This document shows, in pieces, positions 15,756 through 25,594 of a DNA stretch of 64,000 nt; within the stretch, counting starts at the first letter, position 1, and every line of letters starts with the position of its first letter. Under the pieces are notes generated by a model, which was not told the DNA's origin, did no database searches, and worked only from the letters and a program-made list of their open reading frames with translations. Made by a program: the position numbers and the translations under genes. Origin of the DNA: Verrucomicrobiota bacterium (GTDB lineage Bacteria; Verrucomicrobiota; Verrucomicrobiia; Opitutales; Opitutaceae); the NCBI GenBank assembly GCA_023391285.1, contig JAEWBF010000105.1:29720-93719 (forward strand). The letters run 5' to 3'.

Positions 15756-15854
15756 GGCAACGCCTCGCAGCATGCGACGCTCCGCCGACGCTGCGCAAGC
15801 CACCGCGCACTCGCCCGTCATCTTTCTCCCACGCCGCCCACGTCGTCGCCCGAG

Positions 15855-15881
15855 GTAGGGCGCGTTGTCCCCAACGCGCCG
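15855..15881. repeat. GTAG-foot hairpin near the asmA-like 3' end
   Basis: GTAGG then GGCGCGTT, loop GTCCCC, AACGCGCC: a perfect 8-bp stem. Sequence-related to 11771 and 36781 (shared GTAGGGCG...GTCCC). Confidence 0.75.
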
Positions 15882-15886
15882 CTCCC

Positions 15887-18871
15887 CTACTCTTTTCCGC
15901 CGCCCAAAATCTTGTTCAACGCATCACCCACGCCCGAACGCTCGAGCGCCAGATTGAGCAACTTCCGTTGCAGGTCGCTCGTATCCGTTTTCGCCATCGT
16001 TCCGCCGATCCGAATTGGCGTCGTGAAACTGGTATAACCCAGCGCATCCTGCTCCGCCTTCAACAGCTTCACCTGCCCGAGCAACTCTCCCAACCGGCCC
16101 CGCGCCGCGAGCGTGAGCTCCAGATCCAGCGCCTGCTGCAACAGCGGCTTCTCCGGATCGTAGGTCACCTGCCCCGCGCCACGAATTCGCACAGCCGGAG
16201 AAATCAGGGAAAAATCCCGCAGGACCAAATTCATGTTTCCGTCTCGCCCGGTCTGAAAGCTGAGCTGGTCGAAACGAATCTCCGACAGGATTTTCACGAT
16301 CTCCTGCGCCGCGGAAATCGTTTCCCCCGCCGAACCTCCCAGCAGCCCGCCCACAATCGACAGCGCCGACGGCGCCGCCTGCAGCCGATCCGCCGGAAGC
16401 ACCGTCGCCAGCGCGCGAAACACCCCGCCCGTGCTCGCCACGTCGAAATTCGCCTGCGCCGTTTCAATCACTTCCCCCAAATCCGCACCTTGGCCAGCAA
16501 CGCTTCCCGTGACACTCACCCGAGTCTCCACCGTCGGCAATTTAGCCGGATCGATCGCGCGAAACGCAGGTCCCGTATCGAAATTATTCACCGCCATTTT
16601 CGCCTGCAGCCGATAGGCCGGCTCGCCCGCGGGATCGAACGTCACGCCTCCAGACGCCTTGAGATCACTTTCCGGACCGAAGCCCGCCTTCACCCCTTCG
16701 AAACGCAGCTCGCCCGGATCGATTTTGATCACCCCGCCGACGCCGGTCACTTCATACGCCCCGCCATACACCAACTTGTCGACCGCGATCGTCAGCTGGC
16801 CCGTCACCGCACTCCAAACCGGCTCCGCGTCCTCATCCGCCTCGTCTTCCGCCGACTCGCCCGCCGGAACGAGCAAAGCCAATAATTGCACGTCCTCCAC
16901 CGCGACGTGCGCTCCAGTCGCGCGCCCGTCGACGTTCCAGCGCTCCCCTTCAGGCACCATCGTGCCCGACAGCTGAAGATCCGATTTTCGGCCTTCATGC
17001 TCGAACAGCAGCGGCAGGTTGAAAGTCACTTTCCCCGCTTCGTCGACGTCTGCGCGCAGTTCCATCGATACGGCCGGCAAACTCTGATTGTCGGGTGACG
17101 CCAGCTTGGTCAGCGCGACCTTCGTCTCCAAAGCACGGATACCGTCCAGGCTCGCGGAAAATTCCCCTTGGGCGAGTCCCGACGCCAGCGCGATCTGTCC
17201 CTCCGCGATCGGCTGAGTTTGCCAGCCCGCCAAATCCGCCGTCCACCGTCCGGTCGTCTTGATCGGTTGATTGTCGCCGGCGAGCTGACCGGCTTTGCCG
17301 GAAAAGGAAAGCAGCGTCACGCCGGCGCGGCTCATCTCGATTTTGCCGATCTGCGTCTGCCAGCCTTGCGGGCTGTAATCCGCCGCCGCCGATACGGCCA
17401 CATCCACTTCACGCAACAACAGCTCTTCACCCGCAGCCACCGATACGCCCGAAAGCTCGAGCGCATCCGTCACGCGCACCGAAAGCCCCCCCTCGCGCGC
17501 GCTGGCCACGAGTTCGCCCCGCACGTCGCCACCACTGAGTTTCAGTTCCCCCAGAAACGCCGCCGCCCACGCGACCGGCAGCCCTGTCAGCGAAACGCGC
17601 ACCAAATCCTTTTCGGGATCCGCAATCCGCAATTCCGCCGTCGATAGATTAAACTCGAACGCCTGCAGCGCCTTCACCGCCGCCACCGGCGCATTTCCTT
17701 CCAAAATCGCATCCAAACGCTCGACCCGCAGCGAATCGCCATGCTGCAACACATCGAAGTCCGCCTGCAGCTTGGTCGCTCCCACCGCCGACAGCTCCGG
17801 CAACAGCAGCTCCAAGCGATTCACCGCCGCGTTCAGCGTTCCGTTTCCTCGCATTTCCTTTTCGGCCAGTTCCGTCTCGAGGCCGCCGCGGCCGACGAGC
17901 GTGAATTCCGGCAGCGGCCGCCCGAGCGCAAACGGCGTCAAATCCGTGTGCCGCACGTCGAGCTGCCAGGTGCCCGCAATCCGTGACGCCGCCGCGGCAA
18001 AGCCCGCGCGAACATCCGCCAAGGACTTTCCGCCGCTCGCGAGCAATAAAACGTAATCTTCGCCGTCCGCCGTGCGCGTCGCCGACACATCCACGTCGAG
18101 TTCAACTCCCCCCGGAACCTGCGTTCCGCTCGCCGATGCCGTCGAATCCGCTGCCACCCGGGAAAAGGTCCGCGGCGTATCCATCGCCACCGCGATCGCG
18201 CTTCGCAACCCCAACGCCCCGCCGTCGATGCCCGGCGAAGAAAGCTCCAGCGCGAATTTCCCTTCCCGACCCGCCGCCAATCCTCCCCCGCTCAATCCAA
18301 CCCGCACGCGCACCGGTCCCGCCTCTCCCACAGCCGGCAGGATCACTTCTCCATCCAACTCCAGTCCGTCCAACGACAAATCCACCGGCAACCGCAACGC
18401 CGCAAAAACACCGCGAAACACATCCTCCGTGACCGCGTGCGCCGCATACGCAGACGGAAGCAGCGAGAAGGGCTGTGCCAGTTGATGGTGCCTCTTCGAA
18501 GCGTTTTGGAGCAGCTGCGCTGCCACCGCTGGCACACCCGCCGCGTCCCTCAGATCGAGCGTCCATCCTTTCGCCACGAGGCTGCGCACCTCGACCCGCT
18601 CCGACAGTCCGGCCGGCAACACCGGCACGACCGCATCCATTGCAGGCAACGTCAGCCGCGCCCCCTGAGATTCCAGGTTCACGTCGCGCACTTGAATCTC
18701 CTTCCAGCCCGCGGAAACCGAGCCGATCGTTCCAGCAACGTCAGAGCGGCTCGCAAGCGCCTTGCGCGCGGCCCAGGTCTGGACCGAGCTGTTGAACACA
18801 ACAGCCACGGCCACCAACAGCAGGACCACGAAAACGCCCGCGCAGATCAAAATCACGCGACCGGCCTTCAT
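15887..18871 (-). CDS. Large AsmA-like envelope protein
   Basis: About 994 residues from ATG 18871. One N-terminal membrane helix (MKAGRVILICAGVFVVLLLVAVAVVF; residues 6-26) anchors a long periplasmic body rich in beta-strand repeats. The C-terminal part (ALDLELTLAARGRLGELLGQVK, LGYTSFTTPIRIGGTMAKTDTSDLQRKLLN) matches the AsmA C-terminal domain. AsmA-clan proteins act in lipid transport and outer-membrane homeostasis; this is inferred for this protein. An acidic insert (ESAEDEADEDAEPVW) occurs near residue 670. A longer start at TTG 18901 is possible. Preceded by the TolC terminator, so it has its own promoter. Confidence 0.75.
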   Translation of the reverse strand: MKAGRVILICAGVFVVLLLVAVAVVFNSSVQTWAARKALASRSDVAGTIGSVSAGWKEIQVRDVNLESQGARLTLPAMDAVVPVLPAGLSERVEVRSLVAKGWTLDLRDAAGVPAVAAQLLQNASKRHHQLAQPFSLLPSAYAAHAVTEDVFRGVFAALRLPVDLSLDGLELDGEVILPAVGEAGPVRVRVGLSGGGLAAGREGKFALELSSPGIDGGALGLRSAIAVAMDTPRTFSRVAADSTASASGTQVPGGVELDVDVSATRTADGEDYVLLLASGGKSLADVRAGFAAAASRIAGTWQLDVRHTDLTPFALGRPLPEFTLVGRGGLETELAEKEMRGNGTLNAAVNRLELLLPELSAVGATKLQADFDVLQHGDSLRVERLDAILEGNAPVAAVKALQAFEFNLSTAELRIADPEKDLVRVSLTGLPVAWAAAFLGELKLSGGDVRGELVASAREGGLSVRVTDALELSGVSVAAGEELLLREVDVAVSAAADYSPQGWQTQIGKIEMSRAGVTLLSFSGKAGQLAGDNQPIKTTGRWTADLAGWQTQPIAEGQIALASGLAQGEFSASLDGIRALETKVALTKLASPDNQSLPAVSMELRADVDEAGKVTFNLPLLFEHEGRKSDLQLSGTMVPEGERWNVDGRATGAHVAVEDVQLLALLVPAGESAEDEADEDAEPVWSAVTGQLTIAVDKLVYGGAYEVTGVGGVIKIDPGELRFEGVKAGFGPESDLKASGGVTFDPAGEPAYRLQAKMAVNNFDTGPAFRAIDPAKLPTVETRVSVTGSVAGQGADLGEVIETAQANFDVASTGGVFRALATVLPADRLQAAPSALSIVGGLLGGSAGETISAAQEIVKILSEIRFDQLSFQTGRDGNMNLVLRDFSLISPAVRIRGAGQVTYDPEKPLLQQALDLELTLAARGRLGELLGQVKLLKAEQDALGYTSFTTPIRIGGTMAKTDTSDLQRKLLNLALERSGVGDALNKILGGGKE

Positions 18872-18916
18872 TGGGGAGAGAGACACTTTGGAATCACGCA
18901 AGTTGCGCCTGTTGAC

Positions 18917-18946
18917 GCAAAAACGCGCAGTCCGTTACTGCGCGTT
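18917..18946 (-). terminator. Terminator after efflux operon 1
   Basis: On the minus strand AACGCGCAGT, loop AACGG, ACTGCGCGTT (18946-18922) with a perfect 10-bp stem, then TTTTGCG. It lies 66 bases after the TolC-family stop. Confidence 0.8.
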
Positions 18947-19011
18947 CTGCAACGAACGCATCGTTCACCGACGACCGCGTTGGGGCGAATCGTCGACGTT
19001 CGACGCTCAAC

Positions 19012-20361
19012 TCACTGCGCTACGAGCGCGTCCGTCAAACCCATCGCGCGCCGCAGAGCGGCAACCGCGACGTTGTAATTGTAATAGGCTTGAACCTGGT
19101 TGCTGCGCGCCGTCGTGAGTTCGACCTGCGCCTGTAAAACGTCGAGCTGCGTGCCCGTGCCCGCGCTGTAACGCGCATTCGCCAGACGAACCGCCTCCTC
19201 CGCCTGCTCAACCACGCGACTGGACGCTTGGACGAGCTCCACGGCTTCCTGCCAGGACGAATACGCCTGGCGAACCTGGATGTCCGCCGCCAGCTGGAAC
19301 TCGGTCAGGCTCAATCGCGCCTGCTCCACGATCGAACGAGCGCGGGCAACGCGACCGGCCGTCGCGCGGCCGTCGAAGATATCCCAGTTGGATTGCAACC
19401 CGACGAACGCGCCATCACGCGCGCCATCGAAGGGATTCGTGCGTCGGTTGCTCAACTGCCAGCCGGCCACCACCGCGAGCGTCGGGAAATATCCCGAACG
19501 CGCCGTGATAATCCCCTGCTCGCTCGCTTCGGTGAGCTTCGCGATGCGTTGGAGGTCAGGCCGGTTCGCGCGCGCCGATTCCGTCGCGCTCTGCAAATCG
19601 AACTCCGTCTGCTCGTAGGTCAGCGCGCCCACGACTTCCGGCGCTTGATCGAGTGCATCCGGGCGACGCGGCGACAAGCCGAGCGACTGCCGCAGCGCTT
19701 CGATCGCTAGGCGATAATCGTTGCGCGCCGTGATGAGCGGCGTGCGAGCGTTCGCCACCGCAACCTCCGCGCGCAACCGCTCGAAGCCCGATACCGTGCC
19801 GGCTTCGAACCGGTCGGTCGCCGTCTTCAACTGTTGCTCGAGCAATCGCAGGTTTTCCTCCTGCACGGTGATGCGGTCACGGGCGAGCAGCACCTGATAG
19901 TAGTTGGTGCGAACATCGAGCAGCGCATCGTTGATCACGGCCTGCAAATCCAGGATCGCCGCTTCACGCGCGAGATCGGCGCTCTTGATGGCCGAGCGAA
20001 TGCCTCCCCCCGCGAACAACGCCTGGCTCGCATTGATCCGCATCGACCAGGCCCGATCGCTCGGGGGCGAGAACTGCGAAATCTCGCGCTCGTTCAATTG
20101 AAACGACCCGCCGGCGTTCACGTTGGGAATCGCCTGCGCCCTCACCTCGAGAAGAACGCCCTCCTGCTCGCGAATGCGTTCCCGCGCCTGGCGAATCGCA
20201 AAGTTGTTCTCGATCGCATAGCCGATCGCCGTGCTGAGATCGATGACCTCCGGCTCGGGAGGCGGCGGTTGCGAGGCGGACGTCGCCGCGAACGACGCCG
20301 CTGCCAGTGAGACTGCGGCCAGCAGGGACGCCGACCGGAGTGGAAATTGCGCAAACTTCAT
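19012..20361 (-). CDS. TolC-family outer membrane efflux protein (operon 1)
   Basis: Outer-membrane channel for a tripartite RND pump. 449 residues with a signal peptide (MKFAQFPLRSASLLAAVSLAAASFA). The mature part starts EVIDLSTAIGYAIENNFAIRQARERI, the usual TolC-family start, and repeats the coiled-coil and beta-strand layout twice; RYSAGTGTQLDVLQAQVELTTARSN near the C-terminus is the TolC signature (Y..G..(S/T)..DVL.AQ..L..A). No lipobox Cys. Start ATG 20361, ten bases after the pump stop. Last gene of marR-adaptor-pump-TolC. Confidence 0.92.
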   Translation of the reverse strand: MKFAQFPLRSASLLAAVSLAAASFAATSASQPPPPEPEVIDLSTAIGYAIENNFAIRQARERIREQEGVLLEVRAQAIPNVNAGGSFQLNEREISQFSPPSDRAWSMRINASQALFAGGGIRSAIKSADLAREAAILDLQAVINDALLDVRTNYYQVLLARDRITVQEENLRLLEQQLKTATDRFEAGTVSGFERLRAEVAVANARTPLITARNDYRLAIEALRQSLGLSPRRPDALDQAPEVVGALTYEQTEFDLQSATESARANRPDLQRIAKLTEASEQGIITARSGYFPTLAVVAGWQLSNRRTNPFDGARDGAFVGLQSNWDIFDGRATAGRVARARSIVEQARLSLTEFQLAADIQVRQAYSSWQEAVELVQASSRVVEQAEEAVRLANARYSAGTGTQLDVLQAQVELTTARSNQVQAYYNYNVAVAALRRAMGLTDALVAQ

Positions 20362-20371
20362 AAGGTTCGAC

Positions 20372-23300
20372 TTATTTGGCATACGTGGGCACCGCTGCAA
20401 GGTCCGGAGCGGAGTCCGTCCGGTTTGCATGCAAGCGATGGTCTTTGGCGATGAGGATGTAGATGGCGGGAAGCACAAACAGCGTGAAGATGGTGCCAAT
20501 TGCCATGCCTCCGACGAGCACGAGGCCGATGGAGTTGCGCGCGGCCGCACCAGGACCGTCAACCAACGTCAGCGGGAAGTGCCCCGCGATCGTGGCCACG
20601 CTGGTCATCAGCACCGGACGCAGACGCGTCAGCGAAGCTTCTTTGACCGCTTCGATCTTCGATCGCCCCTCCTCCTGAAGCTTGTTGGCGAACTCGACAA
20701 CCAGGATGCCGTTTTTCGCAATCAGCCCCACCAGTGTCACCAAGCCCACTTGGGCATAGATGTTGAGCGTCGTGGTCCAAGCTGTCGTGAAGAACGGCGT
20801 ATTCGGATCCGGGATGCGGAGAAAGGTGAACACCAGCGCGCCGAACATCGCGAGCGGCACGGAGCCAAGCAGGATCACGATGGGATCGCGGAAGGAGTTG
20901 AACTGCACCGCCAGGGCGAGGAAGATCATCACAATCGCCAGCATGAGCGCGGGCAGGAACTTGCCGCCTTCGTGTTTGAACTGCCGCGACTCACCCGTGT
21001 AATCGAGCGAATAGCCGGCCGGCAGAATCTCCTTTGCCGTTTTCTCGAGATACGCGAGCGCCTTGTCGAGCTGCCCCGTGGCGCCCGAAATCTTCACGGC
21101 GTTGAGCTGCTGGAAACGGTTGAGCGAGCGCGGCACGGTCTTGTTCTCGATATGCGCGATCGAGCTCACCGGAATCAACTGTCCTTGCGGACCGGTAATG
21201 TAGATATCGGTCAGCTGCTCGGGGTTGAGCCGCTCGCTGCGCTCGATCTGCGGGATCACCTTATAGCTGCGACCCGCGATGTTGAAACGGTTGACGTAGT
21301 TGCCGCCCAGCGCCGACGCGAGATCGGCTCCGACTTGCGCCAGATTCAGGCCGAGCATGGCCACTTTCTCGCGATCGATGATGACTTCCGACTGCGGTTG
21401 ATCGATCTTCAGATCCAGCATCGGCGGGAAGTAGAACAAGCCCTGCGCCTCCGGATCGGTCATCGTTCTCGTGACGATCTGCTGCGCGAACTCGAGCATC
21501 TGCGGAGCCTCGGCCGAGCCCGCGATGATGAACTCGATCGGGAAGTTGCTGCCGCCCGGCAAAGCCGCCGGCGTGAGCGCGAACACTTCGAGACCGGGAA
21601 CTGCCGACAATCTCCCCTGCACCTCCGGCAAGATTTCGAACACGGACCGATCTCGCTGCTCCCACGGCTTCACCACCATGCCGCCGAAGCCGTCGGCACC
21701 GAACGCGGCGCCAACCGACGGCGGGAAGAGGATCTGGAATGTCAGATCGCGCTCAGGCGTGTCGAGGAACGCCTTCTCCACCGCTTTCGCATAGAAGCTC
21801 TTTTGGTCCGTCGTCGCGTTGGACGGAGCGGTAATCGCCGAAAAGATCACGCTCTGGTCCTCGGGCGGAGCGAGTTCCTTGGGCGACATGATATACATCG
21901 GCACCGCACAAATGGCCACGATGATCCAGGTCGCATAGACCAACGGACGGAGGTTCAGCGTGCGCTCCAACATCCGCCCGTAAGCGTTCCGAAGCTTGTC
22001 GAAGCGATGGTTCACCCAGCCGGCGAACCCCCGCTCTTCGTCTTCGGCGCTGCGGAGCAAGCGCGCCGACATCATCGGCGAAAGCGTCAACGCCACGATG
22101 CCCGAAATCGTCACCGCCCCGGCCAACGTCAGCGCAAACTCGCGGAAGAGCGCACCGGTCAAACCGCCTTGCAGAGCGATCGGCGTATACACCGCCGCCA
22201 GCGTCACGGTCATCGCCACCACCGGCCCGGCCAGTTCGCGTGCACCGAGCAGTGCGGCGTCGGTCGGCGTGCGACCTTCGCGCAGATGACGTTCGACGTT
22301 TTCCACCATCACGATCGCATCGTCGACCACGAGACCGACCGAGAGCACGATCGCGAGGAGCGTGAGCAGGTTGAGCGTGAACCCGAAGACCTGCATCAGG
22401 AACACGCCGCCGATCAGCGAAACGGGGATCGCCATGATCGGCACCAACACCGAACGCCACGATCCCAGGAAGAGGAAGATCACCACCATCACGATCAACA
22501 GCGTGTCGATCAGCGTATGGACGACTTCGCTGATGGCGTTGCTGATGTATTCGGAAGCGTCATACCCGATCGTGGCCACCAATCCGCCCGGCAGGTCGGC
22601 GTTGATGCTGTCGAGCTCCGTCCGCACGCGCTTGATCACGTCGATCGTGTTCGCGTTCGGCAGCGGGAACATGGCCATGAACACCGCCGTTTGGCCGCTC
22701 TGCCGGACTTCCGTGTCGTAATCCTCCGCGCCGAGTTCGACCTCGGCGATGTCTTCCAGTCGCACGACCGTGCCGTTGTTCTGGAAGATCACGAGCCGCC
22801 TGAATTCGTCGACGGTGTGAAGATCGGTGTTCGCGGTCAGGTTGACTTGCACCAGCGCGCCCTTGGTTGCGCCAACGGCGGCGAGATAGTTGTTCGCCTG
22901 CAGCGCCTGCCGCACCTGCGCCGGACTGACGTGCAGCGCGGCCATCTTGTCGGGCTTGAGCCAGATGCGCATCGCGAAGGTGCGCGCGCCGAAGATCTCG
23001 GCTCGTTGCACCCCTTGCACCGCGGCCAGTCGCGGCTGCACGACACGCACCAGATAGTCCGTGATCTCGCTCTGCGACAGAATGCTCGAGGTGAAACTCA
23101 GATACGCCGCCGCCACTTGGGAATCGGCCGATTCGAGGCTGATCGAAGGGATTTCCGCTTCCGGCGGGAGCTCGTTGCGGATCTGATTCACCTTCGAGGT
23201 GATGTCCGCGAGCGCCTTGGTGGTGTCGTAGTTGAGCTTCAGGCGAGCCGAGATGCTCGAAAAGCTCTGCAGGCTCTTCGATTCGATATACTCGATGCCG

Positions 23301-23533
23301 TCGGCCGAGGCGATCGCACGCTCGAGCGGAGTCGTGATGAATCCGCGGACGAGTTCGGCGTTCGCCCCGATGTAAACGGTGTTGATCGAAACGGTCGCGT
23401 TTTCACTGCGCGGATACTGGCGGACCGAAAGCGTGCGCCAGGCCTGAACGCCCGCGATGATGATGAGAAAATTCACCACCAGCGCGACCACGGGTCGGCG
23501 AATGAAGAGATCGGTGAAAGCAGAATTTTTCAT
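20372..23533 (-). CDS. RND efflux pump, HAE-1 family inner membrane transporter (operon 1)
   Basis: Proton-driven pump subunit, 1053 residues, typical for AcrB/MexF relatives. It starts MKNSAFTDLFIRRPVVALVVNF, the conserved first helix. Twelve membrane helices and two large periplasmic loops are expected. The proton-relay pair is visible in LSVGLVVDDAIVMVENVERHL. The second half repeats the fold (LVYATWIIVAICAVPMYIM; VGLIAKNGILVVEFANKLQEEG). It is closer to the MexF/MexI type than to AcrB by overall look; substrates cannot be inferred. It lies 79 bases after the adaptor gene, with a hairpin (CCGCGAACG 23563 / CGTTCGCGG 23597) in that gap. Confidence 0.93.
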   Translation of the reverse strand: MKNSAFTDLFIRRPVVALVVNFLIIIAGVQAWRTLSVRQYPRSENATVSINTVYIGANAELVRGFITTPLERAIASADGIEYIESKSLQSFSSISARLKLNYDTTKALADITSKVNQIRNELPPEAEIPSISLESADSQVAAAYLSFTSSILSQSEITDYLVRVVQPRLAAVQGVQRAEIFGARTFAMRIWLKPDKMAALHVSPAQVRQALQANNYLAAVGATKGALVQVNLTANTDLHTVDEFRRLVIFQNNGTVVRLEDIAEVELGAEDYDTEVRQSGQTAVFMAMFPLPNANTIDVIKRVRTELDSINADLPGGLVATIGYDASEYISNAISEVVHTLIDTLLIVMVVIFLFLGSWRSVLVPIMAIPVSLIGGVFLMQVFGFTLNLLTLLAIVLSVGLVVDDAIVMVENVERHLREGRTPTDAALLGARELAGPVVAMTVTLAAVYTPIALQGGLTGALFREFALTLAGAVTISGIVALTLSPMMSARLLRSAEDEERGFAGWVNHRFDKLRNAYGRMLERTLNLRPLVYATWIIVAICAVPMYIMSPKELAPPEDQSVIFSAITAPSNATTDQKSFYAKAVEKAFLDTPERDLTFQILFPPSVGAAFGADGFGGMVVKPWEQRDRSVFEILPEVQGRLSAVPGLEVFALTPAALPGGSNFPIEFIIAGSAEAPQMLEFAQQIVTRTMTDPEAQGLFYFPPMLDLKIDQPQSEVIIDREKVAMLGLNLAQVGADLASALGGNYVNRFNIAGRSYKVIPQIERSERLNPEQLTDIYITGPQGQLIPVSSIAHIENKTVPRSLNRFQQLNAVKISGATGQLDKALAYLEKTAKEILPAGYSLDYTGESRQFKHEGGKFLPALMLAIVMIFLALAVQFNSFRDPIVILLGSVPLAMFGALVFTFLRIPDPNTPFFTTAWTTTLNIYAQVGLVTLVGLIAKNGILVVEFANKLQEEGRSKIEAVKEASLTRLRPVLMTSVATIAGHFPLTLVDGPGAAARNSIGLVLVGGMAIGTIFTLFVLPAIYILIAKDHRLHANRTDSAPDLAAVPTYAK

Positions 23534-23562
23534 GTGCGTGGGAAGGTGCGACGGGGGCGGTG

Positions 23563-23605
23563 CCGCGAACGACGAACACGGGGCGACCCGTATTCACGTT
23601 CGCGG
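23563..23605. repeat. Hairpin between adaptor and pump genes
   Basis: CCGCGAACG (23563-23571) and CGTTCGCGG (23597-23605) are perfect 9-bp inverses around a 25-base loop. No T run follows, so an RNA-stability role is more likely than termination. Confidence 0.5.
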
Positions 23606-23612
23606 ACGGGCG

Positions 23613-24767
23613 TCAGGCGTCCTTCGGGTTGGGAGCAAGTTGAGCGTTGGGCGCAAGGGTATTGTCGATGACCACCGGCATGCCGCCGCGAAGCTTGAAC
23701 ACTCCGGCGGTGACCACCTGCTCGCCCGGCTTCAGACCGTCGATGACGTTGACGAAGTCGCCTCGCGCGGCGCCCAGACGGATGAACTGCTGGCGGAGCA
23801 CCTGCTGAACTTTGCCCGATTGCTCGTCTTTCTTTTCGTCGATCACAAAAACCGAGTCGCCATAGGGAGCGTAAAGCACCGCCGTCGCGGGGATCGCGAG
23901 CGCCTCCGTGCGCGACGGGAGCACGACGTCGACATTCGCAAACATGCCGGGCCGCAATTTCTCGCCGCGGTTCGAAATCGTGGCCTGCACGCGGATGTTG
24001 CGCGTGGCGGTGTCGACCTCGGGGCTGATCGCGGTGATCTTGCCCTCGAAGCTCTCACCCGGCGCCGCATCGCTGGTCACGTGGACCACCGAGCCCGGAG
24101 CGATCTGCGAGATGCGCTGCTGCGGCAGCGAAAAGTTCACGTAGATTGGATCGAGCGTCTGCAGCGTGCTGATCGGGTCGCCTTCACGCAGGATTTGTCC
24201 GAGATTGACCAGGCGAAGACCGAGGCGGCCGTCGAACGGCGCACGAATGGTCTTCTTCGCAATGACCGCGCGGATCGCTTGGACCTGCGCATCGGCCTGC
24301 TTGGCTTGCGCATCGGCGGCGTCGAGCTCGGCGACGGAGTTCGTGTTGTTTTCACGCAGATCGCGGGCGCGTTCGAGGTTCGCCTTCGCCAGCGCGGCGG
24401 TGGCTTCCGCCGCGCGGAGCTGCGCATCCTCCGTCGTGGTGTCGAGCTGCACCAGCAGGTCTCCGGCCTTCACCGCGGCACCGGCTTCGAAAGCGATCTT
24501 CACGACCTTGCCCGGCACTTCGGCGCCGACCGTCACGCCTTGCACGGCGAGCAACGAGCCGGTCGCGGGCAGGCTGTTTTCCCAACTTTGCGACTGCGCC
24601 CCGGCAGCGGTCACCGTCGTCGGTGGCATCGCGGCGGCGGCGGCTTCACCGGCAGCGATCATCTTTTTGATTTGGGCCGTCTTCACCAACGCGAGCGGGC
24701 CGGCGATCAACACGATCGCGAGGAGCAGGAATCCGATGAAGCGGATGGATTTCACGAACAGGTTCAT
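23613..24767 (-). CDS. RND efflux periplasmic adaptor (operon 1)
   Basis: Membrane-fusion protein linking pump and channel. 384 residues. An uncleaved or signal-like N-terminal helix (FVKSIRFIGFLLLAIVLIAGPLALV) is followed by a lipoyl half-motif (GTVGAEVPGKVVKIAFEAGAAVKAGDLLVQLD), an alpha-hairpin coiled coil (AATAALAKANLERARDLRENN), the second lipoyl half (IRAPFDGRLGLRLVNLGQIL) and a beta-barrel (GKITAISPEVDTATRNIRVQA). Start ATG 24767. It sits 67 bases after marR and before the pump gene. Confidence 0.93.
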   Translation of the reverse strand: MNLFVKSIRFIGFLLLAIVLIAGPLALVKTAQIKKMIAAGEAAAAAMPPTTVTAAGAQSQSWENSLPATGSLLAVQGVTVGAEVPGKVVKIAFEAGAAVKAGDLLVQLDTTTEDAQLRAAEATAALAKANLERARDLRENNTNSVAELDAADAQAKQADAQVQAIRAVIAKKTIRAPFDGRLGLRLVNLGQILREGDPISTLQTLDPIYVNFSLPQQRISQIAPGSVVHVTSDAAPGESFEGKITAISPEVDTATRNIRVQATISNRGEKLRPGMFANVDVVLPSRTEALAIPATAVLYAPYGDSVFVIDEKKDEQSGKVQQVLRQQFIRLGAARGDFVNVIDGLKPGEQVVTAGVFKLRGGMPVVIDNTLAPNAQLAPNPKDA

Positions 24768-24834
24768 GGTGTGTGCGGGAGAGTTATGTAACGACGACGA
24801 ATCAACGGAAGGAGGACGGACATCGATCTACGGT

Positions 24835-25401
24835 TCAGCTGGTCCGAGCGGCCGGAGCAAACTCCCGCGGCGCCGACGCCGGACGCTCGGCGGCACGCGC
24901 AAGCACCTTGGTCAGCAGGCGAACGAACATTTTGCGCTCCGTTTCATCGAGCGGCTGCATCAGCCATGCCATCTGGCGAAAATGCGCGGGGAGCACCCGC
25001 TGCAGCAGCTTTTCCCCGCGCGTCGTGAGCTCCACCAGCATCATGCGACGGTCGTCCGCACTCGGAGTGCGAGTCACCAAACCCGATCGCTCCAAAGTGT
25101 CCACCAAACCGGTCACCGTCGCTCGCGTCACCCCGAGCTGGTCCGCCAGCTCCGCCGGACTCAACGGCCCCGCCCGCCCTTCCGCCCGGCATTTTCGCCA
25201 CAGCGACATCAGCACGCTGAACCGCCCCTGAGTGATCTCATGCTGCGCCAGATGCTCTTCGACCAAGCGGAACGCTTCATCTCCGGTTCGCAGCAAATGG
25301 ACGAAGGCCTCGGTCGCCGACGGATCGAGCTCAGGAAATTCCCGCGCTGCCTCTCGGAGGCATTCGTAGCGCGGCAGATCCTTGGGCAGCAGCAGCGACA
25401 T
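24835..25401 (-). CDS. MarR-family transcriptional regulator of efflux operon 1
   Basis: 188 residues. The winged helix-turn-helix is clear: LSPAELADQLGVTRATVTGLVDTLERSGLVTR (recognition helix) followed by the wing TPSADDRRMMLVELT. MarR proteins are dimeric repressors that usually release DNA on binding a small aromatic ligand. It is the first gene of the marR-adaptor-pump-TolC operon, so it most likely represses its own operon. A palindromic site lies between candidate -35 and -10 boxes just upstream (25416-25444). Start ATG 25401. Confidence 0.92.
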   Translation of the reverse strand: MSLLLPKDLPRYECLREAAREFPELDPSATEAFVHLLRTGDEAFRLVEEHLAQHEITQGRFSVLMSLWRKCRAEGRAGPLSPAELADQLGVTRATVTGLVDTLERSGLVTRTPSADDRRMMLVELTTRGEKLLQRVLPAHFRQMAWLMQPLDETERKMFVRLLTKVLARAAERPASAPREFAPAARTS

Positions 25402-25415
25402 GAGATAAGGGGCCA

Positions 25416-25444
25416 GATAATTAGGGGCCTAATCACGAAGGCAA
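25416..25444 (-). promoter_or_regulatory. Candidate promoter and MarR operator of efflux operon 1
   Basis: On the minus strand a -35-like TTGCCT (25444-25439), a 17-base spacer and a -10-like ATTATC (25421-25416). The spacer and -10 contain TTAGGCCCCTAA (25432-25421), an inverted repeat with TTAGG/CCTAA arms. A related GGCCCCTTATC follows toward the start codon. The predicted 5' leader would be very short (under 10 bases), which tempers confidence. Confidence 0.5.
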
Positions 25445-25545
25445 GTCGCGTTTGTGAGAACATTGTAAACACTTCCCGGCACAATTTTCACGTTCATGCA
25501 CCCTGCTGTGCTGACTCCAAGTGCGGCTCAGCGACGTATGCGCCG

Positions 25546-25574
25546 ACAAAAAAGGCCCGACATGATGTCGGGCC
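25546..25574 (-). terminator. Terminator of transketolase gene
   Basis: On the minus strand GGCCCGACAT (25574-25565), loop C, ATGTCGGGCC (25563-25554), then TTTTTTGTC. A perfect 10-bp stem, 20 bases after the tkt stop. Confidence 0.9.
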
Positions 25575-25594
25575 TCTTTCGAATCGCAGAAACG

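Noticed and set aside
20231..23671. A 1146-codon open frame on the plus strand opposite the RND pump
   Set aside because: It is antisense to a clear RND transporter, is Arg/His-rich without domains, and is a normal effect of high G+C codon use.
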